Of a DNA stretch of 61,488 nucleotides, positions 17,574 through 28,741 are shown in pieces. The notes under the pieces are model-generated. The model was not told the DNA's origin. It searched no databases and saw only the letters and a list, made by a program, of their open reading frames with translations. This stretch comes from Desulfobacterales bacterium (GTDB lineage: Bacteria > Desulfobacterota > Desulfobacteria > Desulfobacterales > JAHEIW01). The stretch is taken from contig CP070746.1 of NCBI GenBank assembly GCA_020348305.1, positions 909,078 to 970,565 on the forward strand, written 5' to 3'. Position 1 is the first letter of the stretch. The number at the start of each line of letters is the position of its first letter. The position numbers and the translations under genes were made by a program.

Positions 17574-19418
17574 TCAAACGGAAAGTGACCGGTGTATTTC
17601 TTCAGCCAAGCGACGACTTATTCCGGGCAGCGCACTGAGCTCTTCCAGGCTGGCTGTCCGGATGTCTTTCACACTTTTAAAATGCTGAAACAACATCTGT
17701 TTTCTTTTTTTACCGATACCCGGGATGGTATCCAAAACAGACCCCATGGCGGTTTTGGTACGGCGTTTGCGGTGAAACCTTATTGCAAAGCGGTGGGCTT
17801 CGTCGCGGATTCGTTGAAGAAATAAAAGCAGATCCCCTTCCCTTCCAAAGTTTAACGGATTTGTCCTGCCCGGTTTAAAAATCTTATCCTGAGTTTCACC
17901 TCTTTTTTCATCTTTTTTGGCAATACCGATCATTTCAAATTCTCCGATAAGGTTCAAATCCTTAACTACAGCAACTGCGATATTCAGCTGACCTTTGCCC
18001 CCGTCCACCATCAGCAGATCCGGATAAGGTTTAGATGCTTGTCCTTTGCCAAATCGTCTTCTCAGAACCTCCGACATATAGCCATAGTCATCATGCTCTG
18101 TGACAGTCTTGATCCGGTATTTTCGATAGGAAGACTTCTGCGGCCGACCTTTTTCAAAAACAACCATACCGGCGACCGGTTCACTTCCGGAGATATTGGA
18201 GTTATCAAAACATTCAATTCGTTCAGGAACCGTGTTCAATTTCAATCGGTTCTGAAGCCGCAGGAGAATGTCCATCTCAGCCGTTCGGGAGGCGATCAGA
18301 TCCTGTATCGCTCTATCCGCGTTGCGTATCGCCATTTTCAGCAGTGCTGCCTTTTCTCCCCTTTTCGGACACTGGATACGTACTTTTGCATCTTTGATGG
18401 TTGCGAGGTAGTCTTCAATCAATCTAGCATCCTCAAGATCCAATGAAACGAGAATCTCTTTCGGAATAAATCGATTTTTTTCGTAATATTGCCGAATAAA
18501 TGCACCCAAGATTTCTTCATCAGAAGAGATGATTTCCGAAAAATCAAAATGTTGCGTTCCTCGCAGGAAGCCACCCCGGACAATAAAAAGCGTGATCATC
18601 GAATAACCGTTTGAACTGGCAATCGCAAATACATCCCTGTCCTTAAAATCCGTTATGACCGCAACATGCTTTTCAATTGTTTTTTCAAGGGAAAATATTT
18701 TGTCTCGCAACCGTGCTGCTCTTTCATACTCTCGTGCCTCGGCAGCATGTTGCATCTCTTTCCTCGTTTTGCGGATCAAATCATGGGTTCTGCCTTTTAA
18801 AAACAGGATCGCTTCGTTCACCTGTTCGTGATATACTTTTGGATCGACATCCAGACAACACGGCGCAAGGCAACCTTCCATCTGGCAATGAAGACATGGA
18901 CGAGTTCTGGTTTTGAAATCCTTGGCTCTGCATTTGCGAAGCTTAAATGTCTTATTAATGGCCTTAAGGGTCTCGCGCACAGCTTGGGCAGAGCTAAATG
19001 GGCCAAAGTACATGGCATTGTCCTGACCGATTTTACGAACGATGGTAAAACTGGGATATGCTTCGTTGAGGTCAAGTCGTAAGGAGGGGTAGCGTTTATC
19101 ATCTTTTAAAACAACGTTATAACGCGGTCTGTAACGCTTGATCAGGTTGGATTCGAGAATCAGTGCTTCTTTTTCGGTTCGGGTGATAACGGTATCGATA
19201 TCTGCTATTTTTTTTACCAGCACTCCTGTTTTCATGTCCACATGACTCGAGTTTTTATAATACGCCGCAATGCGCTTTTTCAGATCTCTGGCCTTACCGA
19301 CATATATGATATTTCCGGCGGCATCTTTCAGCAAATAAACGCCGGGCTCCGAGCCAACTCTAGATAATTTATGCTTGATGGTGGATGCTGCGTCACGGTT
19401 TTTGGGTTTGTTATTCAT
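17574..19418 (-). CDS. uvrC: excinuclease ABC subunit C
   Basis: UvrC makes both incisions in nucleotide excision repair. The 614-aa protein has an N-terminal GIY-YIG nuclease ([19 protein letters not shown], residues 25-45 region), a cysteine-rich stretch (CRAKDF ... [16 protein letters not shown]), a UVR motif around residues 205-240 that contacts UvrB, an RNase H-like 5' nuclease core ([19 protein letters not shown] and [11 protein letters not shown]), and two helix-hairpin-helix motifs at the end ([24 protein letters not shown]). It overlaps uvrB by four bases, so the damage-recognition and incision subunits are co-translated. Confidence 0.97.
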   Translation of the reverse strand: MNNKPKNRDAASTIKHKLSRVGSEPGVYLLKDAAGNIIYVGKARDLKKRIAAYYKNSSHVDMKTGVLVKKIADIDTVITRTEKEALILESNLIKRYRPRYNVVLKDDKRYPSLRLDLNEAYPSFTIVRKIGQDNAMYFGPFSSAQAVRETLKAINKTFKLRKCRAKDFKTRTRPCLHCQMEGCLAPCCLDVDPKVYHEQVNEAILFLKGRTHDLIRKTRKEMQHAAEAREYERAARLRDKIFSLEKTIEKHVAVITDFKDRDVFAIASSNGYSMITLFIVRGGFLRGTQHFDFSEIISSDEEILGAFIRQYYEKNRFIPKEILVSLDLEDARLIEDYLATIKDAKVRIQCPKRGEKAALLKMAIRNADRAIQDLIASRTAEMDILLRLQNRLKLNTVPERIECFDNSNISGSEPVAGMVVFEKGRPQKSSYRKYRIKTVTEHDDYGYMSEVLRRRFGKGQASKPYPDLLMVDGGKGQLNIAVAVVKDLNLIGEFEMIGIAKKDEKRGETQDKIFKPGRTNPLNFGREGDLLLFLQRIRDEAHRFAIRFHRKRRTKTAMGSVLDTIPGIGKKRKQMLFQHFKSVKDIRTASLEELSALPGISRRLAEEIHRSLSV

Positions 19419-21409
19419 ACTTCTAAGACAATTAGTTTCTTCAATTCATTAATTTGATCTCTGAGCTCAGCCGCACATTCAAACTCAAGCGCTTTGGCAG
19501 CGGCATACATCTCTTCTTCCATCGATTTTATGGCTGTATCCAGATCAGCCGTAGATTTATATTCGGCCAAAGTCTCTGACACTTTATCCAGGGTTTCCGG
19601 TTCTGGTTCATATCCGAAATCAAAGATTTGAGTGATTTCTTTTTGAATTGTCTCCGGTATGATGTTGTGCTCCTGGTTGTGTTTCTGCTGGATTATTCTG
19701 CGGCGATTGGTTTCATCAATGGTGCGCTGCATGGACTTGGTCACACCATCCGCATACATTATCACCATACCCTGGGCGTTTCTCGCCGCGCGGCCACAGG
19801 TTTGAATAAGTGATCGGGCTGAGCGCAAAAATCCTTCTTTATCGGCATCGAGAATGGCAACTAGCGAAACCTCCGGAATATCGAGGCCTTCTCTCAATAA
19901 ATTGATGCCGACCAACACATCAAACTTCCCCATTCTGAGATCTCTGATAATGTCCATTCGCTCGAGGGTATTAATATCTGAATGAAGATAGCGAACCCGG
20001 ATACCTAAATCGGAGTAATACTCGGTGAGATCTTCTGCCATGCGTTTCGTTAATGTGGTCACCAGAACTCTTTCATTGCGTTGTTGCCGAAGCACGATTT
20101 CGTCTAAAAGATCATCGACTTGATTTCTGGCACCCCTGACCTCCAAAACCGGGTCCACCAAACCGGTGGGTCGAACGATGAGTTCGACCAAGGCTTCTCT
20201 TCCCTGCTCAAGTTCATAATCCGCCGGGGTGGCCGACACATAAACGACTTGGGATATACGTGCTTCGGTCTCTTCAAAGCGAAGCGGTCGATTATCCAAG
20301 GCAGAAGGCAGCCTGAATCCGTATTCAACAAGGGTTTCTTTTCTGGATCGATCTCCCCTGTACATGCCACGAAGCTGCGGTACGGCGATATGACTTTCAT
20401 CGATAAACAGCAGAAAATCATTCGGAAAGTAATCGAGCAAGGTCGGAGGCGGTTGGCCGGGTCTTCGTCCTGTGAAGTGACGTGAATAATTTTCGATTCC
20501 GTTACAATAGCCGAGCTCTTGAATCATTTCGAGGTCAAAATTGGTTCGTTCTTCGATCCGCTGGGCTTCGATGAGTTTTTGCTCATTGCGGAAATAGTCG
20601 ATGCGTTGTTTTAATTCCTCAATGATCGTCTCGATGGCTCGTTGCCGAGTTTTTTTTTCAGTAACGTAATGACTTGCAGGGAATATGGTAGTTCGATTTA
20701 AGCGTCGTAGAGTTTTACCTCTGAGGGCATCAATCTCTGAAATTCCTTCAACTTCATCCCCAAAAAAATCAATGCGGATGGCTTGATCTTCTTCATAAGC
20801 TGGGAATATTTCAACCCGATCGCCTCGAACTCTGAAAGCACCGCGATAAAAATCAATATCATTGCGGGTATATTGCATCGAGACAAGGTTGAAAAGAAGG
20901 CGATCACGGTTGAGCTTCATTCCGTTGATCACATCCACGCGCATCGACAGATAATCTTCAGGCGCCCCCAGTCCGAAAATGCACGATACGCTGGCCACAA
21001 CCACGATGTCCCTGCGTGAAAGAACAGATCTGGTGGCCGAATGCCGCAATTTGTCGATCATATCATTAATCGAGGAATCCTTTTGAATATAGGTGTCCGT
21101 AGAAGGGATGTAGGCTTCGGGTTGGTAGTAATCGTAATAGCTAACGAAATACTCTACCGCATTTTCCGGAAATAGCTGCTTAAACTCGTTGTATAATTGG
21201 GCAGCAAGAGTTTTGTTCGGAGCGAGCACAAGGGTAGGTTTATTAACGTTCGCGATCACATGAGCCATCGTAAATGTTTTGCCGGAACCCGTGACACCCA
21301 AAAGAACATTCTGGCGTCTTCCGTTCAATATATTACGGCTTAGCGCTTCGATGGCGTTGGGTTGATCGCCGGTGGGTTCAAATTGTGAAATCAGTGTAAA
21401 GGAGGGCAT
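19415..21409 (-). CDS. uvrB: excinuclease ABC subunit B
   Basis: Damage-verifying helicase of nucleotide excision repair. 664 aa, full length. Walker A is [11 protein letters not shown] near residue 40; the DNA-gripping beta-hairpin region has [12 protein letters not shown] and [13 protein letters not shown]-type Walker B is [10 protein letters not shown]; motif VI and the C-terminal helicase domain include [14 protein letters not shown] and [14 protein letters not shown] motif closes the protein ([22 protein letters not shown] is spread over the last 35 residues) and pairs with UvrC. It is the first gene of the uvrBC pair; no SOS-box like sequence was recognised upstream. Confidence 0.98.
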   Translation of the reverse strand: MPSFTLISQFEPTGDQPNAIEALSRNILNGRRQNVLLGVTGSGKTFTMAHVIANVNKPTLVLAPNKTLAAQLYNEFKQLFPENAVEYFVSYYDYYQPEAYIPSTDTYIQKDSSINDMIDKLRHSATRSVLSRRDIVVVASVSCIFGLGAPEDYLSMRVDVINGMKLNRDRLLFNLVSMQYTRNDIDFYRGAFRVRGDRVEIFPAYEEDQAIRIDFFGDEVEGISEIDALRGKTLRRLNRTTIFPASHYVTEKKTRQRAIETIIEELKQRIDYFRNEQKLIEAQRIEERTNFDLEMIQELGYCNGIENYSRHFTGRRPGQPPPTLLDYFPNDFLLFIDESHIAVPQLRGMYRGDRSRKETLVEYGFRLPSALDNRPLRFEETEARISQVVYVSATPADYELEQGREALVELIVRPTGLVDPVLEVRGARNQVDDLLDEIVLRQQRNERVLVTTLTKRMAEDLTEYYSDLGIRVRYLHSDINTLERMDIIRDLRMGKFDVLVGINLLREGLDIPEVSLVAILDADKEGFLRSARSLIQTCGRAARNAQGMVIMYADGVTKSMQRTIDETNRRRIIQQKHNQEHNIIPETIQKEITQIFDFGYEPEPETLDKVSETLAEYKSTADLDTAIKSMEEEMYAAAKALEFECAAELRDQINELKKLIVLEV

Positions 21410-21484
21410 CGGCGATTTAGAAAATTATCCTTTCTGAAATCTATTTTAATCAGTTTCAGGTTGACAACTATCGAGGACCCGGCG

Positions 21485-21952
21485 TTATTCAATCATCGCC
21501 ACACACATCGCTCCAATTCCCTCCCCTTTTCCGATCATACCGAGTCCTTCCGTCGTCGTAGCTTTGATATTAATGCGATCCGGTTCTAAATCAATTGCTG
21601 AGGAAATGTTTTGCTGCATAGCTGATCGATAGGGGGATAGTTTCGGTGCTTCAGCAAAAATGATGGTGTCTATGTTAAGAACGGAAAAACCTTTTTCTTG
21701 CACCATCTGAAAGGTTTCGATGAAAAGTTGAATGCTGGAAACATCTTTATATTTTGGATCGGTATCCGGAAAATGCATGCCGATATCACCCAAACCTGCG
21801 GCTCCTAAAAGCGCATCACAAACTGCGTGCATGAGAACATCCGCATCCGAGTGTCCCTTCAAGCCTTTTTCGAACGGTATTTCTACTCCACCGAGAATCA
21901 GCTTACGCTTTTCAACCAACGGATGAACATCATATCCTATACCAGCACGCAT
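21485..21952 (-). CDS. ispF: 2-C-methyl-D-erythritol 2,4-cyclodiphosphate synthase
   Basis: MEP-pathway enzyme that forms the cyclic diphosphate from CDP-ME-2-phosphate. The 155-aa protein has the zinc ligands in GYDVHPLV (Asp and His) and HAVCDALLGA, the family signature SDADVLMHAVCDALLGAAGLGD split by these, and the conserved KATTTEGLGMIGKGEGI near the end. AGAGG stands about eight bases before the ATG. ispD, often fused or adjacent, is not in the window, but dxs is. Confidence 0.97.
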   Translation of the reverse strand: MRAGIGYDVHPLVEKRKLILGGVEIPFEKGLKGHSDADVLMHAVCDALLGAAGLGDIGMHFPDTDPKYKDVSSIQLFIETFQMVQEKGFSVLNIDTIIFAEAPKLSPYRSAMQQNISSAIDLEPDRINIKATTTEGLGMIGKGEGIGAMCVAMIE

Positions 21953-21982
21953 TCATAATCCTCTGAAATATATTCTAACGTA

Positions 21983-22993
21983 TTACCCCACCAATCTCGC
22001 AAGAACAGCTGCCCACGTCAACCCCGCACCTAATCCAAGAAAAATGACGGCACTCCCATCCCCGATGATGTTCATCTCGAGCGCCTCATCAAGTGCGATT
22101 GGGATACTGGCTGCTGTGGTATTACCATAGCGCTGGATATTGTGAAATACTTTCTCCTCCGGCAATTTCATAGATTGCTGGAAAAATTGATTAATGCGCA
22201 GATTGGCCTGGTGGGGAATGAATAAATCGATATCTTCCAAAGATAGTCCGGATTTTTGCAAGACTTCCTGTGAAACATTAGGAAGACTTCTAACGGCTTC
22301 TTTAAATATGGTTTTACCGTCCATTACAGGCCAATGACGGCCTTCTTTGATCAGCTCCTCACTAATTCGCGGATTCAGTCTGGAGGCTCCGACCTCTATC
22401 ATCAGACTTTCAGCAAATTCTCCATTGGCATGCAATGCAGAGGCTAAAATGCCGACGTCTTTGTCCGTCTCAATGCCTTCCAGGCATACAACTCCGGCAC
22501 CATCGCCAAATAGGACGGCCACATCCCTTCCCCGAGTGGATATGTCAATTCCGGTACTGTGGACTTCCGCACACGCCAACAGAATTTTATTTGCCAACCC
22601 GCTACGGATATATGCATCGGCAGTCGCCAGACCATAAAGAAATCCCGTACATTGCTGACGAATATCCAGTGCCGGTGTTGAATTCAGCCCGAGTTTATGC
22701 TGCAGCAGACAACCCGGACCGGGAAAAAAGATGTCCGGACTTAAAGTAGCAAAAATGATCAAATCAATATCCTTAGCAGTCCAACCGGTCCGTTCTAGAG
22801 CAATTTTTGTCGCTTCCAAAGCAAGATCAGATGATCCGACACCACCTTCTTCGGGTATCCAGTGACGTTGCTCGATTCCTGTTCGCTGGCGGATCCATTC
22901 ATCGGATGTATCCATCCATTGAGTTAAATCATGGTTCGTTACGACTCTAGGCGGAACATAGCGGCCCGTGCTCTTTATAACTGTACGTTTCAT
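21983..22993 (-). CDS. fabH: 3-oxoacyl-ACP synthase III (FabH-type ketosynthase)
   Basis: Thiolase-fold condensing enzyme of 336 aa. The Cys-His-Asn triad is visible: Cys115 in DIRQQCTGFLYGL, His in FIPHQANLRI (about 258) and Asn in YGNTTAASIP (about 288). FabH condenses acetyl-CoA (or another primer) with malonyl-ACP to begin fatty acid synthesis. The cysteine context DIRQQCTGF, rather than the more common AAACSGF, and the lack of any other fab gene nearby leave open a specialised ketosynthase-III paralogue rather than the main initiator. It sits 30 bases upstream of ispF. Confidence 0.9.
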   Translation of the reverse strand: MKRTVIKSTGRYVPPRVVTNHDLTQWMDTSDEWIRQRTGIEQRHWIPEEGGVGSSDLALEATKIALERTGWTAKDIDLIIFATLSPDIFFPGPGCLLQHKLGLNSTPALDIRQQCTGFLYGLATADAYIRSGLANKILLACAEVHSTGIDISTRGRDVAVLFGDGAGVVCLEGIETDKDVGILASALHANGEFAESLMIEVGASRLNPRISEELIKEGRHWPVMDGKTIFKEAVRSLPNVSQEVLQKSGLSLEDIDLFIPHQANLRINQFFQQSMKLPEEKVFHNIQRYGNTTAASIPIALDEALEMNIIGDGSAVIFLGLGAGLTWAAVLARLVG

Positions 22994-23142
22994 CGGTATT
23001 GCTCCATGTCTTTAAGATTGGGTTTGCGTCAGTTATTGGATAGACTTCAAACCAGGTGCTTGAAAAACTTCGTAGGAGTTTCGTAACGTTCATCAAATTC
23101 ATTTAATATAACGTCTATGGCATAGAGTTGCAACCTTCTATC

Positions 23143-25005
23143 CTATTTCCAAAGTGCCTCTCTGAGACCGGATGTACGTTCTATTTTGCGCTTTATCGTG
23201 TTCCTGAGAATCGAGCGAGTCGCCCAAACGGAGAATTTATTTTTTGATCTTGTCAATCCGGTGTAAACCAGTTCCCGGGTTAACACCGGATAGTCTTTAT
23301 TTGGCAGGATTAATACAACCTCATCAAATTCCGAACCCTGACTTTTGTGAACCGTCATGGCGAATACCGTCTCATGCTCGGGCAGACGATGGATCGCAAA
23401 GCGCTTGATCTCACCGTCACCGGCTGAGAAAAAGACGCTCAATTCCCGGGTCTTGGCATCCGGGTTAGGCAACGTAATTCCAATATCGCCATTAAAAAGC
23501 CCAAGATTATAGTCGTTGCGAGTGATGAGAATCGGCCGACCTTTATACCACGGATTTGTGTGCACTGTATCAAGATGAATCAAGCCCTGTTGTTCTAAAA
23601 CCTGTTCAGCCAATTTGTTTAGTGATCTCACACCGAATGGACCCATCCGCAATGCACACACGATTTTAAAGCGGTTAAAGCTTTCCAGGGCTGCTGCCGG
23701 ATCCTCTGATTCTAAATACGCCCTATAGCCATCAATTATCTTTTTTGCCATGGTATCAAAAAATTCTTCAGCAGGGCCCATTTCATATAAGGCAATGGTT
23801 TTGTCCGGCGCATCTTCCAACACCATTAAAGCCTCATCGGCTTCACCGCGATTGACAGCTCGACTCAGTCTACCGATACCACTGCCAACGGCGAACCGGT
23901 GGCTTTTTTGTAAAACCACAATGCAATCTTGCAAACCTGGCTCAGGCCTGGAACCTTTGACGATGGCGTTCATATCGTCATCTGTTAGCTCCAAAATTTT
24001 TCTACGAAGATCGTCTGAAACGCCATGCAGGTTGTTCCGATCGCAAATATCCCCTAAAACGGAACCGGCCTCAACTGATGCAAGCTGGTCTTTGTCGCCA
24101 ACTAACACCAGTCGGGCATTCTTCGGAACTGCTTGCACGAGCTTACTCATCAAGGCAAGATCCACCATGGAGGCTTCATCGATGACCACAATATCAGCCG
24201 ACAGAGGATTTTCGGCGTTATAATGAAAATACGGCGAGGCGGGTTTCGGTTTTAGCATTCGGTGAATAGTTTTCACCTCGGTTGGTATCGCCTCTTTTAG
24301 TTTGTCATCGCAATTTAGACTTTGCTTTGTTCGTCTGATTGATTCTTGCAGCCTTGCAGCGGCTTTTCCGGTTGGTGCAGCGAGACATATTTTAAGCGCG
24401 CCGCCGGAAACCTGTTCCAATAGCAAGACAAGAATTTTAGTGATCATAAACGTTTTTCCCGTTCCGGGTCCACCTGTAATAACGCTAAACTTTTTTAGCA
24501 TCGCCGTAACTGCTGCGATTTTCTGCCAGTCAATTGGCTCACCACTATCTTTGGGAAAATGCGTACCAAGGCTCCTTCTTAAGCGTGGGAAATCTAAATC
24601 GGTAATATGATCGTGAACTCGTTTTAAGATGAGATCGGTAAGTATTTTTTCGTATTCCCAATAGCGGAATAGATAAAGTCTGTTTTGGGAATCCAGAATT
24701 AAGGGTCGCTTTTCCCCGGGCTTGCCCGTCGCAGGAGATACTGATAATGTCTCCACCCATCGGTTAATTTTCGGACAAATTAGCGCATCATGTCCATTTT
24801 CTTGTTTAAGAATAATCGTTTCGGCGTTGTCATTAAGATCAAGACAGATATCTCCATTTTCAGTGGCACGACTCACCAGTGCGGCAGCCAAAAAAATATC
24901 CGGATCGTTAGCGGAAGGGAAATGCGAAATAAATTGTGCAAAATGGATGTTTATTCTCGAAAATATTTCTCTTTGATAAAGGGCGCTTATAATTTTATTT
25001 TTCAT
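23143..25005 (-). CDS. recD: exodeoxyribonuclease V subunit alpha RecD
   Basis: The 5'-3' helicase subunit of RecBCD. 620 aa with an N-terminal domain, Walker A ITGGPGTGKTFM near residue 180, Walker B VIDEASMVDLALM, the motif III region LVLVGDKDQLASVEAGSVLGD, and the C-terminal helicase motif VHKSQGSEFDEV with LVYTGLTRSK. It follows recB by nine bases and ends the recC-FHA-recB-recD run. Length and motif order match gammaproteobacterial-type RecD rather than the longer RecD2. Confidence 0.96.
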   Translation of the reverse strand: MKNKIISALYQREIFSRINIHFAQFISHFPSANDPDIFLAAALVSRATENGDICLDLNDNAETIILKQENGHDALICPKINRWVETLSVSPATGKPGEKRPLILDSQNRLYLFRYWEYEKILTDLILKRVHDHITDLDFPRLRRSLGTHFPKDSGEPIDWQKIAAVTAMLKKFSVITGGPGTGKTFMITKILVLLLEQVSGGALKICLAAPTGKAAARLQESIRRTKQSLNCDDKLKEAIPTEVKTIHRMLKPKPASPYFHYNAENPLSADIVVIDEASMVDLALMSKLVQAVPKNARLVLVGDKDQLASVEAGSVLGDICDRNNLHGVSDDLRRKILELTDDDMNAIVKGSRPEPGLQDCIVVLQKSHRFAVGSGIGRLSRAVNRGEADEALMVLEDAPDKTIALYEMGPAEEFFDTMAKKIIDGYRAYLESEDPAAALESFNRFKIVCALRMGPFGVRSLNKLAEQVLEQQGLIHLDTVHTNPWYKGRPILITRNDYNLGLFNGDIGITLPNPDAKTRELSVFFSAGDGEIKRFAIHRLPEHETVFAMTVHKSQGSEFDEVVLILPNKDYPVLTRELVYTGLTRSKNKFSVWATRSILRNTIKRKIERTSGLREALWK

Positions 25006-25014
25006 GCTCGAAAT

Positions 25015-28000
25015 TTAAAAGTCAGGAATTAATGCTTCACCCAGCCTATTGATGAGGGTTCGCGGTGGAAAATCATCGAACACGCCACTTGTTGAATTTA
25101 GCGTAACATCTACTCCCCTGATAAAGATGTAAAATACACCACCGAAGTCGGTATCATAATTGAAATCCGGTTTTCGCCGGCGCAAATACTGGCAAAGGGC
25201 AAGAATATATAAATGATACTGCAAAAAGTATAAATTTTCTTCGATTGCTTTGATCAAGGATTCTTTAGTGTAGCTTTCACGGGTTGATCCTAAGTAATTC
25301 GATTTCCAATCAATGATATAGAATTTCCCCTGATGGTGAAATACCAAGTCAATAAAGCCCTTCATAAAACCGGCAGTCGGCGCAAATATCAATTTTTCCA
25401 ATTGCGCGGGATATTCAGGAGCAATGTCATGACTTGTCTCGTTTTTAAAAATCTTCTCTAATAGTTGTGGCGTTACCGGGTTTAATGGAAAATAAAATTC
25501 CATTTCATTGATTCGGTCGGACAATGAAATATTAGATAAGGTGAAATCTTTACTGCCTGCCCGTAGCGGAGTGTTTAGGACATTGGTAATTACTTTGCAA
25601 ATTGTTTTTTGCCACATCTTCTCAAATCCATATTCTTGTAACTTTTTGGCAACTATTTTCTGCACATATTCCTGAGAATGCTCTGCAAAATTTAGGTGTT
25701 CAAATAAATCATGGAAAAAAATGCCCGCTCTGGAACCTTTGGGGAAGGAGAAGATATCATTGAAACGGCTGGTTTCACTTAGATTGACATCGTCTGACAA
25801 CAATTCGAGAGCGCGACCGATGCCGGCCTGGAAACCATCGTAATCGGGTAGATCAATATCTGCGGCACGGGAGGACACCAAGGATGAATAACTTGATATT
25901 TTCCAGGTATGGTCGATTTTTCCCAGGAATTTTCGACAGAGTAAATTTTCTTGTTGGTCTTGGGGAAGGCTGTAGGTTCGATCAGATGTCATCGGCAGTG
26001 GGGTTAACCTGATGCTCCCCTTAGATTGGCGGGCAAGTAGATCTAAATCGGCCAATATCTCATCTTCGGTTTTAGCAGTAAAACTTTCTTCTAAGGACTC
26101 GACAATATCTCGGTTTTGGAGATCCCCCTGGGCGATATCGCGGCCATGGAACAGATACGCCATCGCGGACGTTTCGGCGGTATTAATCCGTCCCCAAGCA
26201 AGGTAACAACGCCATTTAGCCCGGGTGAGCGCGACATAGAGCAATCTTAAATTTTCAGCCAAGCGTTCATTTTGCGCGAATGTAAGATGCTTGGATCGGG
26301 ATTCCGTCCCCAAATCAAAGGTCAACTGCATATCCTGGTCGATATCATGAAAGACGATCTCCTTGCTACTCATCGATGAGCTTTCCCAACCGAAAGGACA
26401 AAATACAACAGGGTATTCCAGACCTTTGCTTTTATGAATGGTTGCGATAGTTACCGCATGTTCATCGCTTTCAAGTCGAAGCTGATGTTCTTCAAGACGC
26501 GGTGATGACGGATCCCGTTGCTCGGCCAACCACTTAATTAGACCGGTAATTCCCAAATTTTTTTCAATCGAAACGTGATGGAGTATTTCTGATAGATGAA
26601 GAACATTGGTTAACCTGCGTTCACCATCGAAAAACGATATCAGACGCTCTTTGACGTTTTCATTTGCCAGGAACAATCGGAACATGCGAGTAAAGCCATG
26701 CTGATTCCAAACACGATAGTACTCTTGGATATTTGTCAGCCACCGTTCCCACCATAGCGTGTCTTGATCTGCAAAAACCAGTTCTTCCCCGTTTACACCC
26801 ATCATGTCCATTACTAAGGCTGCTTTTAAATTTGCAATATTTCCTGGCTCTGAAATACTGGTCAGGATTATCTCCAATTCCATGGCTTCTTGTGAATCAA
26901 ATATATTACCGGTACTATATAGAACCGATGGAATGCCTTTGGAAGATAGGTGATGTTTTATGAGTTGGGCCTGCTTGTTTGTTCGAACCAGAACTGCGAT
27001 ATCGCTCCGTGCCAAATTTGACGGACCGGGTGAAATTAATCGACAAATCTCCTCGGCAACCGCACCGGCGATGAGTTGCACAGCGTCTGTTTTGCTGATG
27101 ATTTTTTCTTCTCCATAGATATTTCTCGAATTCAAATACCACATGATCAGCGGCATGCCGTTATTTTTTCCCCCCGCTGAGACGCACTTACCCGACCTTC
27201 CCTTCTCAAAAGGTATTTCATCGAATACAAACGGCATGTTGACATTTGAGAAGATCGTGTTTACTGCCGTGATCAGGCCAGGATCTGAACGCCAGTTTTT
27301 CATCAGCGTAAATTTAGAGGCCACATTACGTGACGCCTTCATATACGAAAAAATATCGGCACCCCGGAAGCCATAAATCGCCTGTTTGGGATCTCCAATC
27401 ATAAAGAGAAGATGATCCTTGCTTGAAAATAATTGAGTGAATATGTCGTATTGAACGTTATCAGTATCTTGAAATTCATCTACCAAGGCAGCCTTATATT
27501 TCTGCCGGACAGTATCTGCCAGTTCACCGCCACCGTTAGCTTCAAGGGCATTTTTTACCAATATCAGCAAATCATCGAAATAGTGTATATTCTTATTTTT
27601 TTTTCTTTTTGTGAGTTCTAGGTTTGCAAAACGAAACAACTGGGTTTTCAAAAACAGTAAGTAATGGTCACATTCGGATTCCAGGGCTTTACCGAATCGA
27701 TACACTTCTTCACAGATATCAAAAAAATCGTGTGTCGGAGGTATTTGGTTTTTCCTCGTCGATTGAGAGAGATATGGTGTCGCAAATTTTTCGAAGTCTT
27801 TGAATAACGGAAATCCGTTACTTTTTGAATCCACGAATCTGTCCATGGATTCAACCAGAAATAAAATTTTCAAATCCCTTTTGGTCATATGCGGCACTGT
27901 GGGATCCGGTTTCAGACTGCCATAATATGTACCGCTTAATTCAGGACACTTTAATGCGTGGATGATTGATTCGCGTGAATTCGACCATTGGCGTTTGAGC

Positions 28001-28647
28001 CGTCGAAAGGCTTTCCGAAATGGCTGTAGATTTCCCAAAGATGGTTTGTCTAATTGAGGGATGATCCTGACGTCCGAGGTTTTTACGTTAGAAAATAAAT
28101 CGGAAAAGCTTTTGGGTCCTTTTATCTTAGGTGTCGCATAATTGACAAATTCCAGTGGCGCATTGTAGAAATGTTTCCGCCAAAAATCATCGACGACCTC
28201 CTGGATCACCTCGGATTGATCGGTCACAAGCTCCGTATCAAACAACTTGCCGGTTTCAAAGGCATTTTCATACAATATTCGCTGACAAAATCCGTGAATC
28301 GTGAAAATTGCCGCTCTATCAAAATTGATCAATGCCTCATGGATCAAATGCAGTGCCAAAACCGGATTTTCGTAATGGTTCATCACCGCATCGATAAGGG
28401 GGTCTGCGCTTGACCCTTTGGAAAAGGCTTCTTTAGCTTGAAGCAGTTTGTTTCGTATCCGATCCCTTAGTTCTTCTGTGGCGGCATTGGTAAACGTCAC
28501 CACCAAAATCTGATCAACCAATAGCTGTTTCTCCAGAATGAGTCTGACAAACAACCCTTCGATGGTATAGGTTTTGCCTGTGCCTGCGCTGGCTTCGATG
28601 AGATTGGTCCCTGATAGAGGGCTATGAATAATGTCGAAGGTTTTCAA
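25015..28647 (-). CDS. recB: exodeoxyribonuclease V subunit beta RecB
   Basis: 3'-5' helicase and nuclease subunit of RecBCD. Walker A is IEASAGTGKTYTIEGL about 15 residues from the start; UvrD-type motifs follow (LVDEFQDTD, GDPKQAIYGFRGAD, TIHKSKGLEYPVV, LRLLYVALTRAK). The C-terminal nuclease domain has the FIDLVF and IIDWKSN motif with the catalytic Asp and Lys. The frame stays open to an ATG at 28863, but that part overlaps the FHA gene and has no RecB similarity; homologues start at MKTFDIIHSPLSG, so I place the start at TTG 28647 (1210 aa), though it lacks a clear ribosome-binding site. Confidence 0.94.
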   Translation of the reverse strand: MKTFDIIHSPLSGTNLIEASAGTGKTYTIEGLFVRLILEKQLLVDQILVVTFTNAATEELRDRIRNKLLQAKEAFSKGSSADPLIDAVMNHYENPVLALHLIHEALINFDRAAIFTIHGFCQRILYENAFETGKLFDTELVTDQSEVIQEVVDDFWRKHFYNAPLEFVNYATPKIKGPKSFSDLFSNVKTSDVRIIPQLDKPSLGNLQPFRKAFRRLKRQWSNSRESIIHALKCPELSGTYYGSLKPDPTVPHMTKRDLKILFLVESMDRFVDSKSNGFPLFKDFEKFATPYLSQSTRKNQIPPTHDFFDICEEVYRFGKALESECDHYLLFLKTQLFRFANLELTKRKKNKNIHYFDDLLILVKNALEANGGGELADTVRQKYKAALVDEFQDTDNVQYDIFTQLFSSKDHLLFMIGDPKQAIYGFRGADIFSYMKASRNVASKFTLMKNWRSDPGLITAVNTIFSNVNMPFVFDEIPFEKGRSGKCVSAGGKNNGMPLIMWYLNSRNIYGEEKIISKTDAVQLIAGAVAEEICRLISPGPSNLARSDIAVLVRTNKQAQLIKHHLSSKGIPSVLYSTGNIFDSQEAMELEIILTSISEPGNIANLKAALVMDMMGVNGEELVFADQDTLWWERWLTNIQEYYRVWNQHGFTRMFRLFLANENVKERLISFFDGERRLTNVLHLSEILHHVSIEKNLGITGLIKWLAEQRDPSSPRLEEHQLRLESDEHAVTIATIHKSKGLEYPVVFCPFGWESSSMSSKEIVFHDIDQDMQLTFDLGTESRSKHLTFAQNERLAENLRLLYVALTRAKWRCYLAWGRINTAETSAMAYLFHGRDIAQGDLQNRDIVESLEESFTAKTEDEILADLDLLARQSKGSIRLTPLPMTSDRTYSLPQDQQENLLCRKFLGKIDHTWKISSYSSLVSSRAADIDLPDYDGFQAGIGRALELLSDDVNLSETSRFNDIFSFPKGSRAGIFFHDLFEHLNFAEHSQEYVQKIVAKKLQEYGFEKMWQKTICKVITNVLNTPLRAGSKDFTLSNISLSDRINEMEFYFPLNPVTPQLLEKIFKNETSHDIAPEYPAQLEKLIFAPTAGFMKGFIDLVFHHQGKFYIIDWKSNYLGSTRESYTKESLIKAIEENLYFLQYHLYILALCQYLRRRKPDFNYDTDFGGVFYIFIRGVDVTLNSTSGVFDDFPPRTLINRLGEALIPDF

Positions 28648-28741
28648 CTTTGATTTAATCGATAGATAAAGGCCAATACTTCTGCGACTGCCTGATATAA
28701 TGGGGTAATAAACTTTTAGTTTTACCTTTTGATCATTTTCC